The notes under the pieces: model-generated
Database searches by the model: none
Told to the model about the DNA's origin: nothing
Seen by the model: the letters and a program-made list of their open reading frames with translations, nothing else
Made by a program: the position numbers and the translations under genes
DNA from: an uncultured SAR86 cluster bacterium
GTDB lineage: Bacteria; Pseudomonadota; Gammaproteobacteria; Magnimaribacterales; D2472
NCBI GenBank assembly: GCA_902596165.1
Contig: CACJSU010000003.1
Location: forward strand, 62,001 to 126,000
DNA length: 64,000 nt
Reading direction: 5' to 3'
Part shown: positions 7,934 to 17,622 of the stretch, piece by piece
Layout: each line of letters opens with the position of its first letter
Numbering within the stretch: position 1 is the stretch's first letter

Positions 7934-8968
7934 CTACTTAGATTCAAAGTGAGAGTATGTTAAATACTCTCCTGCAACTAAATCTTGTTTGGCAATTAAA
8001 CCTATAACTTTGTTAGACTCTCTCACGGGTATGTATTGATCATTAAAAATTTTTCCAGACAAATCATCAATTGAAATAACTTCTCCTGCAGCGATATCTC
8101 TATTCGGAACTAACGATTTTCCAAGCTTTTGGAATACATATTCGTTTCCTAAATCGTCAGCAGGCTTTAGTGGAAGCATATGTCTGACTCTATTAATATC
8201 TCTAACAAAATTCCTAAATCCATGAGGTTCAAGTGCAAAACTATGATCTGTTCCTTTCCAAGCTCGATTGAGGGTAACATGTTTCTCAAATACTCTAGCT
8301 CCTTGCATATATGCAACAGGACCGGAAAGAGTTCCATTGAAATGATCTGATGATCCAATTGTGCATTCAGGGAATTCATTAATAAGAGTCGCAACATTTT
8401 CTAAACCTAGTCTATTAAACTCACATGGATATTCTGAGACACAGTGCAAAAGCGCAACTTCAGATTTAGCAGCAAGCAAGACTTCAATACTTGATCTAAT
8501 TTGATCAATTTTACCTCCCCCAATACTGATTACTATTGGACAACCTACATTGGCCATTTTTTTTATTAAAGGTAAATTTCCAAGATCAAATGAAGCAACT
8601 TTAATTATATCAATACCTACATCCTTCAGAACTTCTATACTTGGTTCATCAAAAGGTGTTGACATGAAATCTACACCATATTTTTTGCAATCTTCTTTTA
8701 AAGTAGGCAGATGTTTAACATCTAATTCAAGCTTTTCCCTATGAGCCCCATAAGTAGCAGAAAAAGCATTCTCGCTATCATAGTTTTTTTCGTATGCTTC
8801 CTTTGCAAATAGATATTTATTGTTTCGAGTTTGAAATTTAATCGCATTTGCGCCCTCAGCAGCAAATATTTTTATGAATTCTCTAGCCGTTTCTAGATCG
8901 CCTTGATGATTTTGTCCTACCTCAGCAATGATGTATGGCGATCCGTCTTCTGTAAATTTTTTAAACAT
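7934..8968 (-). CDS. NeuB-type nonulosonate synthase, first copy
   Basis: The 344-residue protein has the NeuB TIM-barrel domain (residues about 10-260; YIIAEVGQNHQG, IKFQTRNN, FMSTPFDEPSIEVL, GSSDHFNGT) and a C-terminal SAF/antifreeze-like domain (about 280-340; VPNRDIAAGEVIS). The family condenses phosphoenolpyruvate with an aldose to give a 2-keto-3-deoxy acid such as sialic, legionaminic or KDN-type sugars. The FEKHVTLNRAWKGTDHSFAL segment is the metal/phosphate region typical of the family. With the adjacent phosphatase it probably condenses a phosphorylated aldose. It follows rmlA by 16 bases in one long minus-strand operon. Confidence 0.88.
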   Translation of the reverse strand: MFKKFTEDGSPYIIAEVGQNHQGDLETAREFIKIFAAEGANAIKFQTRNNKYLFAKEAYEKNYDSENAFSATYGAHREKLELDVKHLPTLKEDCKKYGVDFMSTPFDEPSIEVLKDVGIDIIKVASFDLGNLPLIKKMANVGCPIVISIGGGKIDQIRSSIEVLLAAKSEVALLHCVSEYPCEFNRLGLENVATLINEFPECTIGSSDHFNGTLSGPVAYMQGARVFEKHVTLNRAWKGTDHSFALEPHGFRNFVRDINRVRHMLPLKPADDLGNEYVFQKLGKSLVPNRDIAAGEVISIDDLSGKIFNDQYIPVRESNKVIGLIAKQDLVAGEYLTYSHFESK

Positions 8969-8984
8969 TTAGGCATTATATAGC

Positions 8985-9866
8985 TTATAAATTAGTAGTT
9001 AAAATATTTATTAAATATTTACCATAATCAGTGTTTTTATAATATTTAGCCTGTTTCTCAACTTGAGATTTACCAATCCAGCCTTTGCTAAAAGCTATTT
9101 CTTCAAGGCATGCAATTTTAAAGCCCTGTCTTTTCTCAATTGTTTGAACAAATTGACTTGCATCAAGCAATGATTCATGTGTGCCAGTATCTAACCAAGC
9201 AAACCCTCTTCCTAAAATTGATACAGTTAACTTTTTCTGCTTTAAATACTCATTATTAATACTTGTGATCTCTATTTCTCCTCTTGTTGATGGTTTGATG
9301 TCTTTTGCGATTTTTACAACATCGTTATCATAAAAATACAATCCAGTAATCGCAAAATTAGATTTTGGTTTTTTTGGCTTCTCTTCAATAGACATCACTT
9401 CCATAGATGAATTAAATTCAACAACTCCAAATTCTTCTGGATTTTGAACTTGATAGCCAAATACTCTTGCGCCATCAGTTTGCATTGTTGCTTCTTGTAA
9501 AAGAGCTGTAAAACTTTGTCCATAAAAAATATTATCGCCCAAAATTAATGATACTTGACTATCGCCAATAAAATCCTCTCCAATAAGAAATGCATCAGCA
9601 AGACCTCTTGGCTCCTCCTGAATAGCATAAGAGATTGATAAGCCAAAGTTTTTCCCATCACCTAACAAATTTTTATAGGCCCTTATGGATTCAGAGGTTG
9701 ATATAATTAAAACTTCTCTAATTTCAGCCAACATAAGTACAGATAATGGATAAAATATCATTGGCTTGTCGTAGATTGGGAGAAGTTGTTTTGAAATAAC
9801 TGACGTCGCAGGTCTTAATCTTGTACCAAGTCCACCAGCTAATATTATTCCTTTATAAGTACTCAT
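8985..9866 (-). CDS. rmlA: Glucose-1-phosphate thymidylyltransferase
   Basis: The start at 9866 gives 293 residues beginning [20 protein letters not shown]; a longer frame to 10016 only overlaps rmlB and is rejected. The GGLGTRLRP nucleotide motif, [23 protein letters not shown] and [16 protein letters not shown] match RmlA/RfbA closely in sequence and length. It makes dTDP-glucose from glucose-1-phosphate and dTTP, the first step to dTDP-deoxysugars. It follows rmlB with a 4-base gap. No rmlD is recognisable in the window, so the product probably feeds other dTDP-sugars built by the genes at 35137-41111. Confidence 0.93.
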   Translation of the reverse strand: MSTYKGIILAGGLGTRLRPATSVISKQLLPIYDKPMIFYPLSVLMLAEIREVLIISTSESIRAYKNLLGDGKNFGLSISYAIQEEPRGLADAFLIGEDFIGDSQVSLILGDNIFYGQSFTALLQEATMQTDGARVFGYQVQNPEEFGVVEFNSSMEVMSIEEKPKKPKSNFAITGLYFYDNDVVKIAKDIKPSTRGEIEITSINNEYLKQKKLTVSILGRGFAWLDTGTHESLLDASQFVQTIEKRQGFKIACLEEIAFSKGWIGKSQVEKQAKYYKNTDYGKYLINILTTNL

Positions 9867-9870
9867 TTTT

Positions 9871-10923
9871 TTATTTTTTTTCTTCTTGATATGTCCCCTG
9901 CAAGATTTGTTTCCACCAAACCTGATTATCAAGATACCACAAAACAGTTTTTTTAATTCCTGTTTCAAAATTCTCATTTGGAGTCCATCCGAGCTCTTTA
10001 TGAATTTTTGATGCATCTATTGCATATTTTAAATCGTGACCCGGCCTATCTGTGACATATGAAATTAGATCAGCAAAGGAGCTGATAGATTGCGGTTTTT
10101 CCTTGACTTCATTATCCAAAATCTTACATATTTGGTTAACAACATCGATATTCTTGATCTCATTATTACCTCCAATATTGTAATTTTGATTTTGTTCAGC
10201 CTGGAAAACAGCACATAATAAAGCCTGAACATGATCATCAACATAAAGCCAATCTCTAATTTGATTTCCATCTCCATATACAGGGATATCCAACCCATTT
10301 ATTGCATTAAGTATAGTTTGGGGTATTAATTTTTCAGGAAATTGATATGGACCATAATTATTTGAACAATTCGTAAGTATATAAGGCAATCCATAAGTTC
10401 TCCCCCAAGAACGAACTAAATGATCAGAACTTGCCTTAGATGCTGCATAAGGTGAGCTCGGTCTGTATAAAGATGACTCTTGGAATTTCAGGTCTGAATC
10501 ACCTAAATCTCCAAAAACCTCATCTGTAGAGATATGATGAAATCTAAAAAAATAATTGCTCTCACTTTTGCGAGAATTCCATAAGTCTAAACTTAAATTT
10601 AATAAGTTAAAGGTGCCCATAATATTAGTTTCAATAAATTGTTTAGGGCTTAAGATTGATCGATCTACATGACTTTCTGCAGCGAGGTGAAAAATAACAT
10701 TAGGCTCATATTTTTTGAAAATTATCTTTAACTGGTCTTCATCACAAATATCGCATAATTCAAAGCAGTAATTTTTACTATTCTCAGCAAATGGAAGTGA
10801 ATTTAAATTACCTGCATATCTTAAAGCATCTACATTGACGACCTCATAATTCGTGTTTTTGAGCAATTCCCTAATTAATGCACTGCCAATAAAACCAGCG
10901 CCACCAGTAACTAAGATTTTCAA
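9871..10923 (-). CDS. rmlB: dTDP-glucose 4,6-dehydratase
   Basis: An extended SDR with [12 protein letters not shown] for [13 protein letters not shown] holding the Thr-Asp-Glu dehydratase triad, and [13 protein letters not shown] holding Tyr and Lys. It converts dTDP-glucose to dTDP-4-keto-6-deoxyglucose. No ATG fits: I choose the TTG at 10923, which gives about 350 residues and puts the Rossmann motif at the N-terminus as in RmlB; another TTG at 10944 would add seven residues. It is the first gene of the minus-strand block and diverges from the glycosyltransferase at 11040; the roughly 115-base AT-rich space between them should carry both promoters. Confidence 0.92.
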   Translation of the reverse strand: MKILVTGGAGFIGSALIRELLKNTNYEVVNVDALRYAGNLNSLPFAENSKNYCFELCDICDEDQLKIIFKKYEPNVIFHLAAESHVDRSILSPKQFIETNIMGTFNLLNLSLDLWNSRKSESNYFFRFHHISTDEVFGDLGDSDLKFQESSLYRPSSPYAASKASSDHLVRSWGRTYGLPYILTNCSNNYGPYQFPEKLIPQTILNAINGLDIPVYGDGNQIRDWLYVDDHVQALLCAVFQAEQNQNYNIGGNNEIKNIDVVNQICKILDNEVKEKPQSISSFADLISYVTDRPGHDLKYAIDASKIHKELGWTPNENFETGIKKTVLWYLDNQVWWKQILQGTYQEEKK

Positions 10924-11039
10924 GATATATTTACCACTCTGCAATTCAACTGCTTTAATAGAGATAGATTATATATTGTTTAGGTAAAATTATTAGAAAG
11001 TAATAAAATAAATATAAGAAGCTAAAAATAGTACGCAAA

Positions 11040-12179
11040 TTGAAAAAAAGAAAAATAGCCTTTGTCATAAATGAGTTTGGATTTTTTTCATCACATAGAA
11101 AAAAACTTGTTCACTATCTGTCTTCTTTTTATGATGTAACTGTAATAACTGACCTATCTAATTATACTGCTCCCGAAGAAAATGAAAGATACCAATTAAT
11201 TCACTTAGAAAATAATAAGCATCTCAAAAACCCATTTAAATTTTATTTCTTCTCAAAAAAATTTCTTAATATTGTAAATTCTATCCAGCCTGAACATATT
11301 TTCTATGTTTCTCTTGAAAATTGTGTATTTGGCGCGGTAATGTCAAGATTTCTAAATGTTAAAAAATCATTTTTTTTAATTACTGGTATTGGATCATTCT
11401 TAGAAATAGATTCATTGAAAAAATTTTTAGTAAAAAATATTTTTTGCTTATGTTTAAGAAAGTTTTCAGAAAAAGAAAAAACTATATATATTTTTCAAAA
11501 TAATAACGATGCTAAGGACATTGAAAATGTAATTTCAACGAAAATAGAGAAAGCGATAATTCGAGGAAATGGAATTGACATTAATTATTTTAGCTACACA
11601 AATAGAAATATTAAAAATAATAAAATAGCGATTAAGGCTTTATACGCATCTAGATTGCTTGACGAGAAAGGGGTAAAGGAATTTTTTGATGCTGCAAAAG
11701 AATTAAAAAATGAATCTCATAATATAGATTTTTCTATAGCTGGAAGTTATGACAAAACAAATAAGCTTTCGATATCACAAAAGATTTTTGAAGAGATTCA
11801 AAATTCAAACGAAATTAAATATCTTGGAAATGTTGAAAACCAATTAATGAGAGATTTATATCATTCTCATGATATTTTTATACTTCCATCCTATAGGGAA
11901 GGACTTCCAGTTGCGGCTCTTGAGGCTGCCTCAACAGGCATGCCATTAATTATGCCTAATGTTCCAGGGTGCAATGAATGTATAATAAATGATTGTAACG
12001 GGTACCTAATAGAACCAAGAAGTATTGAGAGCCTAAAAAAAGCGATAAAAGAAATATATAAAAATAAATTCTTAATTTCTAAATTTTCAAAACAGTCAAG
12101 ATTAATCATCGAAAAGAATTTTGAAATTTCAATAATTGGTAAGAAATATAAAGAAATTATTGAATTGAATATGTCTTAG
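11040..12179 (+). CDS. Glycosyltransferase, family 4 (GT-B)
   Basis: A 379-residue GT-B enzyme. The N-terminal half starts IAFVINEFGFFSSHRKKL, and the C-terminal half has YASRLLDEKGVKEF and SYREGLPVAALEAAST, the EX7E motif that binds the donor nucleotide sugar, followed by MPNVPGCNECI. The start is a TTG at 11040. It is a retaining hexosyl or HexNAc transferase working on a lipid-linked glycan at the inner membrane face; the sugar is not predictable. It is isolated on the plus strand, divergent from rmlB and convergent with the related glycosyltransferase at 12227-13360 (47-base gap), suggesting it was added to the locus separately. Confidence 0.85.
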   Translation: MKKRKIAFVINEFGFFSSHRKKLVHYLSSFYDVTVITDLSNYTAPEENERYQLIHLENNKHLKNPFKFYFFSKKFLNIVNSIQPEHIFYVSLENCVFGAVMSRFLNVKKSFFLITGIGSFLEIDSLKKFLVKNIFCLCLRKFSEKEKTIYIFQNNNDAKDIENVISTKIEKAIIRGNGIDINYFSYTNRNIKNNKIAIKALYASRLLDEKGVKEFFDAAKELKNESHNIDFSIAGSYDKTNKLSISQKIFEEIQNSNEIKYLGNVENQLMRDLYHSHDIFILPSYREGLPVAALEAASTGMPLIMPNVPGCNECIINDCNGYLIEPRSIESLKKAIKEIYKNKFLISKFSKQSRLIIEKNFEISIIGKKYKEIIELNMS

Positions 12180-12226
12180 AAATTTTAAAATATGATTTTG
12201 CAGAATAGACATCTATGATATTTATA

Positions 12227-13360
12227 TCAATCTACTAAATTACTATAAATACCTAAATGTTCTGAAACTACATGCTCAATCGAGAAGTTTTCTTCAGCAA
12301 AAATTCTACCTGCTTCACCAAATGATTTACAAAGCTCAGGATTGTTTAACAACATTAATATGGCGTCTGCTAATTGATGAGAATCTTTTGCCGGAACCAA
12401 GAGACCAGTTTTTTTATTAATAATCGCATCTCTACAACCCGGTACATCTGATGTTATTACAGGTCTTGAGCATGCCGAAGCTTCTATCAAAACCTTTGGC
12501 AAACCCTCTCTATATGATGGTAAAACTATGATTGTTGCCAAGGGGAGAACCTCTTCCATATTCTCTTTATTGCCCCAGTACTCAACTATATTAGACTTTT
12601 CAAGTTCAGAAATTTCTGAAAGGTCTAATGATGCTTTGTTCCCTTTATCTAACATTCCTACAAGAACAAACTTAGGTGGAATTTTTGTTGACTCAACTAA
12701 TGAAATTTTTTTTGCTGCTTCGATAAACTCCATTACTCCCTTATCTTTTAATATCCTTGACGGAAACATGATAATTGGCTCGTTAGGGGGCAGATTAGAA
12801 GGTTTGAACTTTTGTAAATCTACACCTGAACCCTTAATCAAAATAAATTTTGAAAGGGGGAAATTTCCCATGGTCCTTATTAAGTGAAGATCATCTGTGT
12901 TTTGACAAATAACAATAGAATTTTTGTGTCTAAGAACAAAATTATAAATATATGAACTGATTTTTTGTAAGATTTTATGTCTTATCCTGTTGCCAATAAA
13001 AACATACCCCATTCCAGAAATTGCAAATACTGCGGCAGAAACTTTTACAAATTTTAAAGCCAGGCCTCCAATTAATACTGGTTTAATGGTCACAAAATGA
13101 ACAATATTCGGTTTAATTTTACGAAAAATATTTATAAGTTTAAAAAAATAGTTAACAGCATAAAACGGATTAATTTTGCTTCTATGAAGCGGTATGTTGT
13201 GCACAAAAAATCCCTGCTCAGATAAAAATTCTTTATGAACTGTTATCGATGTTGCAATATGGACCTCATATCCTTCTCTTAAAGCAGCTCTAGCAATATC
13301 AATCCTATGAGATACAAAAAACCAATCTACATTAACTACAAAGAGTAATTTTTTTTTCAT
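12227..13360 (-). CDS. Glycosyltransferase, family 4, PglA/WbpH-like
   Basis: The 377-residue protein begins LLFVVNVDWFFVSHRIDIA, typical of the PglA/WcaL/WbpH group, and has PSRILKDKGVMEFIEAA and SYREGLPKVLIEASAC (the EX7E motif) followed by TSDVPGCRDAI. It transfers a sugar, often a HexNAc, to an undecaprenyl-linked oligosaccharide in the cytoplasm. Lys codons at the start come from a nine-T run on the plus strand (MKKKL). It follows the polymerase gene by 13 bases and ends the minus-strand assembly operon that starts with gmd. The plus-strand neighbour at 11040 is a distant paralogue. Confidence 0.85.
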   Translation of the reverse strand: MKKKLLFVVNVDWFFVSHRIDIARAALREGYEVHIATSITVHKEFLSEQGFFVHNIPLHRSKINPFYAVNYFFKLINIFRKIKPNIVHFVTIKPVLIGGLALKFVKVSAAVFAISGMGYVFIGNRIRHKILQKISSYIYNFVLRHKNSIVICQNTDDLHLIRTMGNFPLSKFILIKGSGVDLQKFKPSNLPPNEPIIMFPSRILKDKGVMEFIEAAKKISLVESTKIPPKFVLVGMLDKGNKASLDLSEISELEKSNIVEYWGNKENMEEVLPLATIIVLPSYREGLPKVLIEASACSRPVITSDVPGCRDAIINKKTGLLVPAKDSHQLADAILMLLNNPELCKSFGEAGRIFAEENFSIEHVVSEHLGIYSNLVD

Positions 13361-13373
13361 TTTAGCTTTTTAT

Positions 13374-14450
13374 TTAATAGCCATAAATACCTTCCAAAGA
13401 TGGAACGCCTGTAATGTAATTAAGATATGGGTCGTAACATATGTCATATAAAATTGATAAAGAAATCCACCCAATAAAGACAATTGATATTAAAGCATAA
13501 GGCAATATAGTCCATAAAAATTTGAATTTAAGATTTGGGATGTAGGGAATTCGTGCAAAGAACAATGCTTGAATAGGTATGAAGTAATAGCCTAGTCTAT
13601 CTGCTATTGTGCTAGAAAAAGGAATCATGAAAAAACATGCTATAACTATTAAAAAACCCAGCACTACTATTCCATATTCTTGAGGAAAAAACGTCTTCCA
13701 TTTTCTTTGAAAAAATACAAAGAATATTATTGAGGTAATTAACAAACTACCCAATCTATAGATTGCTCCAGCAGCTTCATATTCAGCATCAAGATATCGT
13801 ATCGCCAGAATATCACCTATTGATGAAATATATATAAAATAAGCTGCTGGAAGAGATAACAAAATCGCCAACAACAGTCGCTTGATTGAAAATTGAGATT
13901 TTACAAAAGGTAATAATGCGAAGAAAATTAATGCGCTTGTATGGAAACCTACTGCGAGAGCCGTATAAAGTATGTACCTCCAGAAATTTCTATCCATAAA
14001 AGCTACGAAAGCAATACACATCATTCCAATTGCTGCCCCTTGCCTAATTCCAGACATAGGCATATTAAGAATTAATATAGGGAATAAAAGTATAAGAAAT
14101 GCTAAGGGATCTTTCTGCCTCAAGGCTAATTTATTTACTCCATAAAAGAAAATGCCCGCAAAGACTGCATTCAGCCACATAAAAGATAAATCTAGGAAAT
14201 AGATTAATCGCAGAATTGCAATATAAAATGGTTCTGTGAAGCTAGGAATGATGCTTGTCCACTCAGCAAATCGATAACCTTCGTACTGAAGTAAGTAGTT
14301 TGACCAATCGCAACCAACCTGAAATCTAAATCCAGAAAATAAAAAGAGGAAACCAAGCATTACTTTGTATGACAAGTTTTTTAATCTTTCCTGACTCTCC
14401 AATGAAAATCTAAAAATAATCATTGAGAAAAATAAAGATATATAAAACAT
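13374..14450 (-). CDS. EpsG/Wzy-type polysaccharide polymerase, integral membrane
   Basis: A 358-residue, very hydrophobic protein with about nine or ten membrane segments. Near the N-terminus it has FLFSGFRFQVGCDWSNYLLQ, the FRxxxGxDWxNY motif of the EpsG family, and a later GIRQGAAIGMM segment, also typical. These proteins polymerise lipid-linked repeat units in the periplasm (Wzy role). Its start overlaps the last base of the amidotransferase gene. With the Wzz at 24826 it indicates a polymer of controlled length. Wzy proteins diverge strongly, but the motif and the context agree. Confidence 0.78.
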   Translation of the reverse strand: MFYISLFFSMIIFRFSLESQERLKNLSYKVMLGFLFLFSGFRFQVGCDWSNYLLQYEGYRFAEWTSIIPSFTEPFYIAILRLIYFLDLSFMWLNAVFAGIFFYGVNKLALRQKDPLAFLILLFPILILNMPMSGIRQGAAIGMMCIAFVAFMDRNFWRYILYTALAVGFHTSALIFFALLPFVKSQFSIKRLLLAILLSLPAAYFIYISSIGDILAIRYLDAEYEAAGAIYRLGSLLITSIIFFVFFQRKWKTFFPQEYGIVVLGFLIVIACFFMIPFSSTIADRLGYYFIPIQALFFARIPYIPNLKFKFLWTILPYALISIVFIGWISLSILYDICYDPYLNYITGVPSLEGIYGY

Positions 14451-16438
14451 TAAGATTTCCTTTCAGCTTCAAGCCATGCTTGAAACATTAAAACGCTCCA
14501 AAGTTTATATGTATTATCACGTTTTCCAGTTAGGTGTTGATTCCAGGCTTGATTTATATAATCTTGATTTAAATATCCCTCTTGCTGAATTCTTTTCGGT
14601 GATAGTAAATCACTAGCCCAATCCTTGAGAGGCCCTCGCAGCCAATCACCTATAGGTAATCCAAAGCCAACTTTCGGTCTTTCAATTAAATTTTTTGGAA
14701 CATATTTATATAACACTTTTCTTAAAATTTTCTTCCCCAAAGTACCTTGAACTTTCATTTTAAGTGGAAAGCGCCATGAAAGTTTCACAATTTCAGGGTC
14801 TAGAAATGGAACTCTTGTTTCTAAACTTGTTGCCATTGCAGCACGATCAACTTTACATAAAATATCATCTTGCAAATATCCATTCGAATCCTGATACATC
14901 ATTCTTTCAGTAGGATCTTCTAAATTAATATCATTTACATTATTTAACATCATGAAATTATCAGGAAGTAATTCTTTTTGATTATTTTCAGCAATTACTA
15001 TTCCTGGAGCATCTTGCCACTCTGAAATCAAACTAAAGTACAAATCATCAATTGATTCAATCCAGCTTAACCTAGTGCCAAGTTTATAAATTTTCTCATT
15101 TAATCTATTTATACCCCTATTTGCCGGTACAAAAAAATTAATTATTTTTTCAAGAAAAAACCAAGCTTGTTTAGGAAGTATTAATATTATTTTTCCTAAA
15201 ACTTTTCTAATACGAAAAGGTATGATTTGTAATTTTTTCCACAATGAAGGTCCCCAAAAGTATCGATTATAGCCCGCAAAAATTTCATCACCAGCATCCC
15301 CTGATAAAGCAACGGTAACGTGTTCTCGTGCAGCTTTACAAACAATATGAGTTGGTATTTGAGAAAAATCAGCAAAAGGTTCATCATAAATTTTTGGAAT
15401 CTTTGGAATAATAGATCTCACTTCGTCAGAAGTAACAAATAACTCTTTATGATCGGTGCCCAAATGATTTGCGATTTGTTTTGCAAATTTTGATTCATCA
15501 AATTCTGAATCTTCAAATCCAACAGTAAAGGTCTTAATCGGCTTGTCAGAAATCTTCTGCATGATTGAGACAATTAAAGATGAGTCTACTCCACCACTCA
15601 AAAAAGCACCAAGAGGAACATCAGACTGCATTTGTAATTTAATTGACTGAATTAATTGCTCCTCTAAATCTTTGATAGCATTTGATTCATTTGAATAAGA
15701 ATTTTCTTTGCATGAAAGTATAACTTCCTCAAGTGACCAATATTTCTCATAAGATATTTGCTTGATTTTTTTATCTTGTAACTTAAATTGTGCAAATGAG
15801 CCAGCTTCAATTTTAAAAATGTCTTGATAGATGCTTAGAGGAGTTGGAACATAATTATATTTAAGAAATTCTCTCAGGGACCTTCTTGAAACTTTGTTCT
15901 TAAAGTGGGGAAACTTCTTAAACGGCTTTAGTTCAGAACCATAGACTAATGAATGATTTACCATTCCATAGTAAAGAGGCTTTTCGCCAAATCTATCTCT
16001 TGCTAATGTTAACGTTTTTTCTTCTATGTCCCATAGAGCAATTGAAAACATGCCTATGCAGTTTTTAAGTGTCTTTGAAATACCCCATAATTCAAATGCA
16101 GCTAAAAGAGTTTCTGTATCAGAGGTTCCAAGCCAGTCGTATTTTTTAATTGATTCATTATTTATTTTTTCTCTTAAATGATTATGGTTATATATCTCAC
16201 CATTATAAGTGACCACAAATCTTCCTGATTTTGAAGTCATTGGCTGATGGCCGGCTGATGATAAATCTAGGATTGCCAATCTACAAAAACCCATTGCAAT
16301 CCCATCATTTATGTCTACCCAAGATCCTTGATCATCTGGACCTCTATGAATAAGTTCTGAAGACATGCCATCTAATATATTATTCATTTCGATATCCTCA
16401 CTTATGGAATTTGTAAGGAAGCCTGCATAACCACACAT
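14450..16438 (-). CDS. Asparagine synthase-like glutamine amidotransferase (AsnB/WbpS type)
   Basis: 662 residues with an N-terminal class II glutaminase domain (MCGYAGFL with nucleophile Cys2 after Met removal, HRGPDDQGSW, and an FVVTYNGEIYNH segment) and a C-terminal ATP-pyrophosphatase synthase domain with LSGGVDSS at residues 271-277. AsnB makes asparagine, but in O-antigen loci the same family (for example WbpS in Pseudomonas) amidates uronic acids such as GalNAcA. The UDP-HexNAc epimerase and dehydrogenase in the same operon make that role likely here; it is an inference. At 662 residues it is longer than E. coli AsnB and nearer to WbpS-type proteins. Confidence 0.85.
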   Translation of the reverse strand: MCGYAGFLTNSISEDIEMNNILDGMSSELIHRGPDDQGSWVDINDGIAMGFCRLAILDLSSAGHQPMTSKSGRFVVTYNGEIYNHNHLREKINNESIKKYDWLGTSDTETLLAAFELWGISKTLKNCIGMFSIALWDIEEKTLTLARDRFGEKPLYYGMVNHSLVYGSELKPFKKFPHFKNKVSRRSLREFLKYNYVPTPLSIYQDIFKIEAGSFAQFKLQDKKIKQISYEKYWSLEEVILSCKENSYSNESNAIKDLEEQLIQSIKLQMQSDVPLGAFLSGGVDSSLIVSIMQKISDKPIKTFTVGFEDSEFDESKFAKQIANHLGTDHKELFVTSDEVRSIIPKIPKIYDEPFADFSQIPTHIVCKAAREHVTVALSGDAGDEIFAGYNRYFWGPSLWKKLQIIPFRIRKVLGKIILILPKQAWFFLEKIINFFVPANRGINRLNEKIYKLGTRLSWIESIDDLYFSLISEWQDAPGIVIAENNQKELLPDNFMMLNNVNDINLEDPTERMMYQDSNGYLQDDILCKVDRAAMATSLETRVPFLDPEIVKLSWRFPLKMKVQGTLGKKILRKVLYKYVPKNLIERPKVGFGLPIGDWLRGPLKDWASDLLSPKRIQQEGYLNQDYINQAWNQHLTGKRDNTYKLWSVLMFQAWLEAERKS

Positions 16439-16468
16439 TAGATTTTGACTCCGATAATCAAAGAGTAA

Positions 16469-17593
16469 CTATGCATGATTAATATACAAGTCTCTATATA
16501 TTCCTTCCAACTGTGAAGCAAGTTTTTTAAAAGTGAATAATTGAATTCTTTTTTGACCATAATTAATATTTCTATCCTTTAAGTTAACATCTGATAATAT
16601 CAATTGAATTGAATCTTGAATTGATTGAACTTTAATTGGATTAAAATATGAAAGAGCATTTTCAGTGATCTCTTTAAAAACATCAATATCACTCAATAAA
16701 ACTGGCGCTTTTGCATTCATGGCTTCTAAAATTGGAATTCCAAATCCCTCATATAAAGACGGGAAAATAAATAAACTGCAAGATTTATATGCACAATAGA
16801 CCTCAAGATCAGTTAAACCACTATATATCTTTACCCTGTCCTTCATATTCAAAAGATCAATATGCTCAATAATATTTTCTAACTCACCATTATTATTGCC
16901 TATGATTACCAAAGAAAAATCTCTAGCATCTCCTTTTAATTTTGAGATTGCATTTAAAAGACGTATATAGTTTTTTCTCTTTTCAAAGTGACCGACTGCC
17001 AGCAAAAATTTTTCTGGCAGATTTAATCTACTTCGAATATTGCTAAAATCTTTCATATTTATTGATGAGTATTTCTCTGCATCGATACCGTTATATATTA
17101 CTGATATGGAAGATTTAGGGAAAAGTAATGAAATATCTTTTTGAATAATTTTAGATCCTGTAATTATATGATCGCAATTTTTAAAAGACATATTCAAGAC
17201 GGTCTTAAAAATTTTTCTATACAGCAAACTATACTCAGATTTTAAACCTCTTAAATCATGGATAGTCATGACAGTCTTGCCATATCTATTTTTAAACATT
17301 GGCAAATTGAAACCCTCAAAAAGATCAAATTTCTCACGCCTAAGAATTTTATTCCAAAAAAAGAAGCCCTTAAAAAATTTATTCAATCTTCCCTCACTTG
17401 GAATAGGAGTTGTGTAAAATGAAACATGTTTGAATTCATCAAACCAGTTTTCAAAAGAGCAATCTTCAGGCTGGAAGATAATGAACTGAGCATCTGGCAT
17501 TAACTTAAAAAGTTCGTTATACATTCCAATAAATCTTTGCTTTGCACCTGATGGTCTATCATTGAAGCAAGTAGCATTTAGACCTATTTTCAT
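16469..17593 (-). CDS. Glycosyltransferase, family 4 (mannosyl/rhamnosyl type)
   Basis: 374 residues. The N-terminus has IGLNATCFNDRPSGAKQRF, as in the WbaZ/MtfA-like mannosyltransferase group, and the C-terminal domain has LLAVGHFEKRKNY and LYEGFGIPILEAMNA, an EX7E-containing donor site, followed by LLSDIDVFKEI. It would add a hexose to the growing lipid-linked chain. It lies 30 bases upstream of the amidotransferase gene and 29 bases downstream of the FkbM methyltransferase in the same operon. The sugar it uses cannot be told; mannose or a GDP/dTDP deoxysugar is plausible from the resemblance. Confidence 0.82.
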   Translation of the reverse strand: MKIGLNATCFNDRPSGAKQRFIGMYNELFKLMPDAQFIIFQPEDCSFENWFDEFKHVSFYTTPIPSEGRLNKFFKGFFFWNKILRREKFDLFEGFNLPMFKNRYGKTVMTIHDLRGLKSEYSLLYRKIFKTVLNMSFKNCDHIITGSKIIQKDISLLFPKSSISVIYNGIDAEKYSSINMKDFSNIRSRLNLPEKFLLAVGHFEKRKNYIRLLNAISKLKGDARDFSLVIIGNNNGELENIIEHIDLLNMKDRVKIYSGLTDLEVYCAYKSCSLFIFPSLYEGFGIPILEAMNAKAPVLLSDIDVFKEITENALSYFNPIKVQSIQDSIQLILSDVNLKDRNINYGQKRIQLFTFKKLASQLEGIYRDLYINHA

Positions 17594-17622
17594 TGCACTA
17601 CCTTTAAAATATGAAATTAATT

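Noticed and set aside
9867-10016. Longer N-terminus for rmlA
   Set aside because: The added 50 residues overlap the end of rmlB in another frame and lack any RmlA similarity; MSTYKG at 9866 fits the family.
12180-12226. Terminator between the convergent glycosyltransferase genes
   Set aside because: The 47 bases are AT-rich without a GC-bearing stem followed by a T-run.
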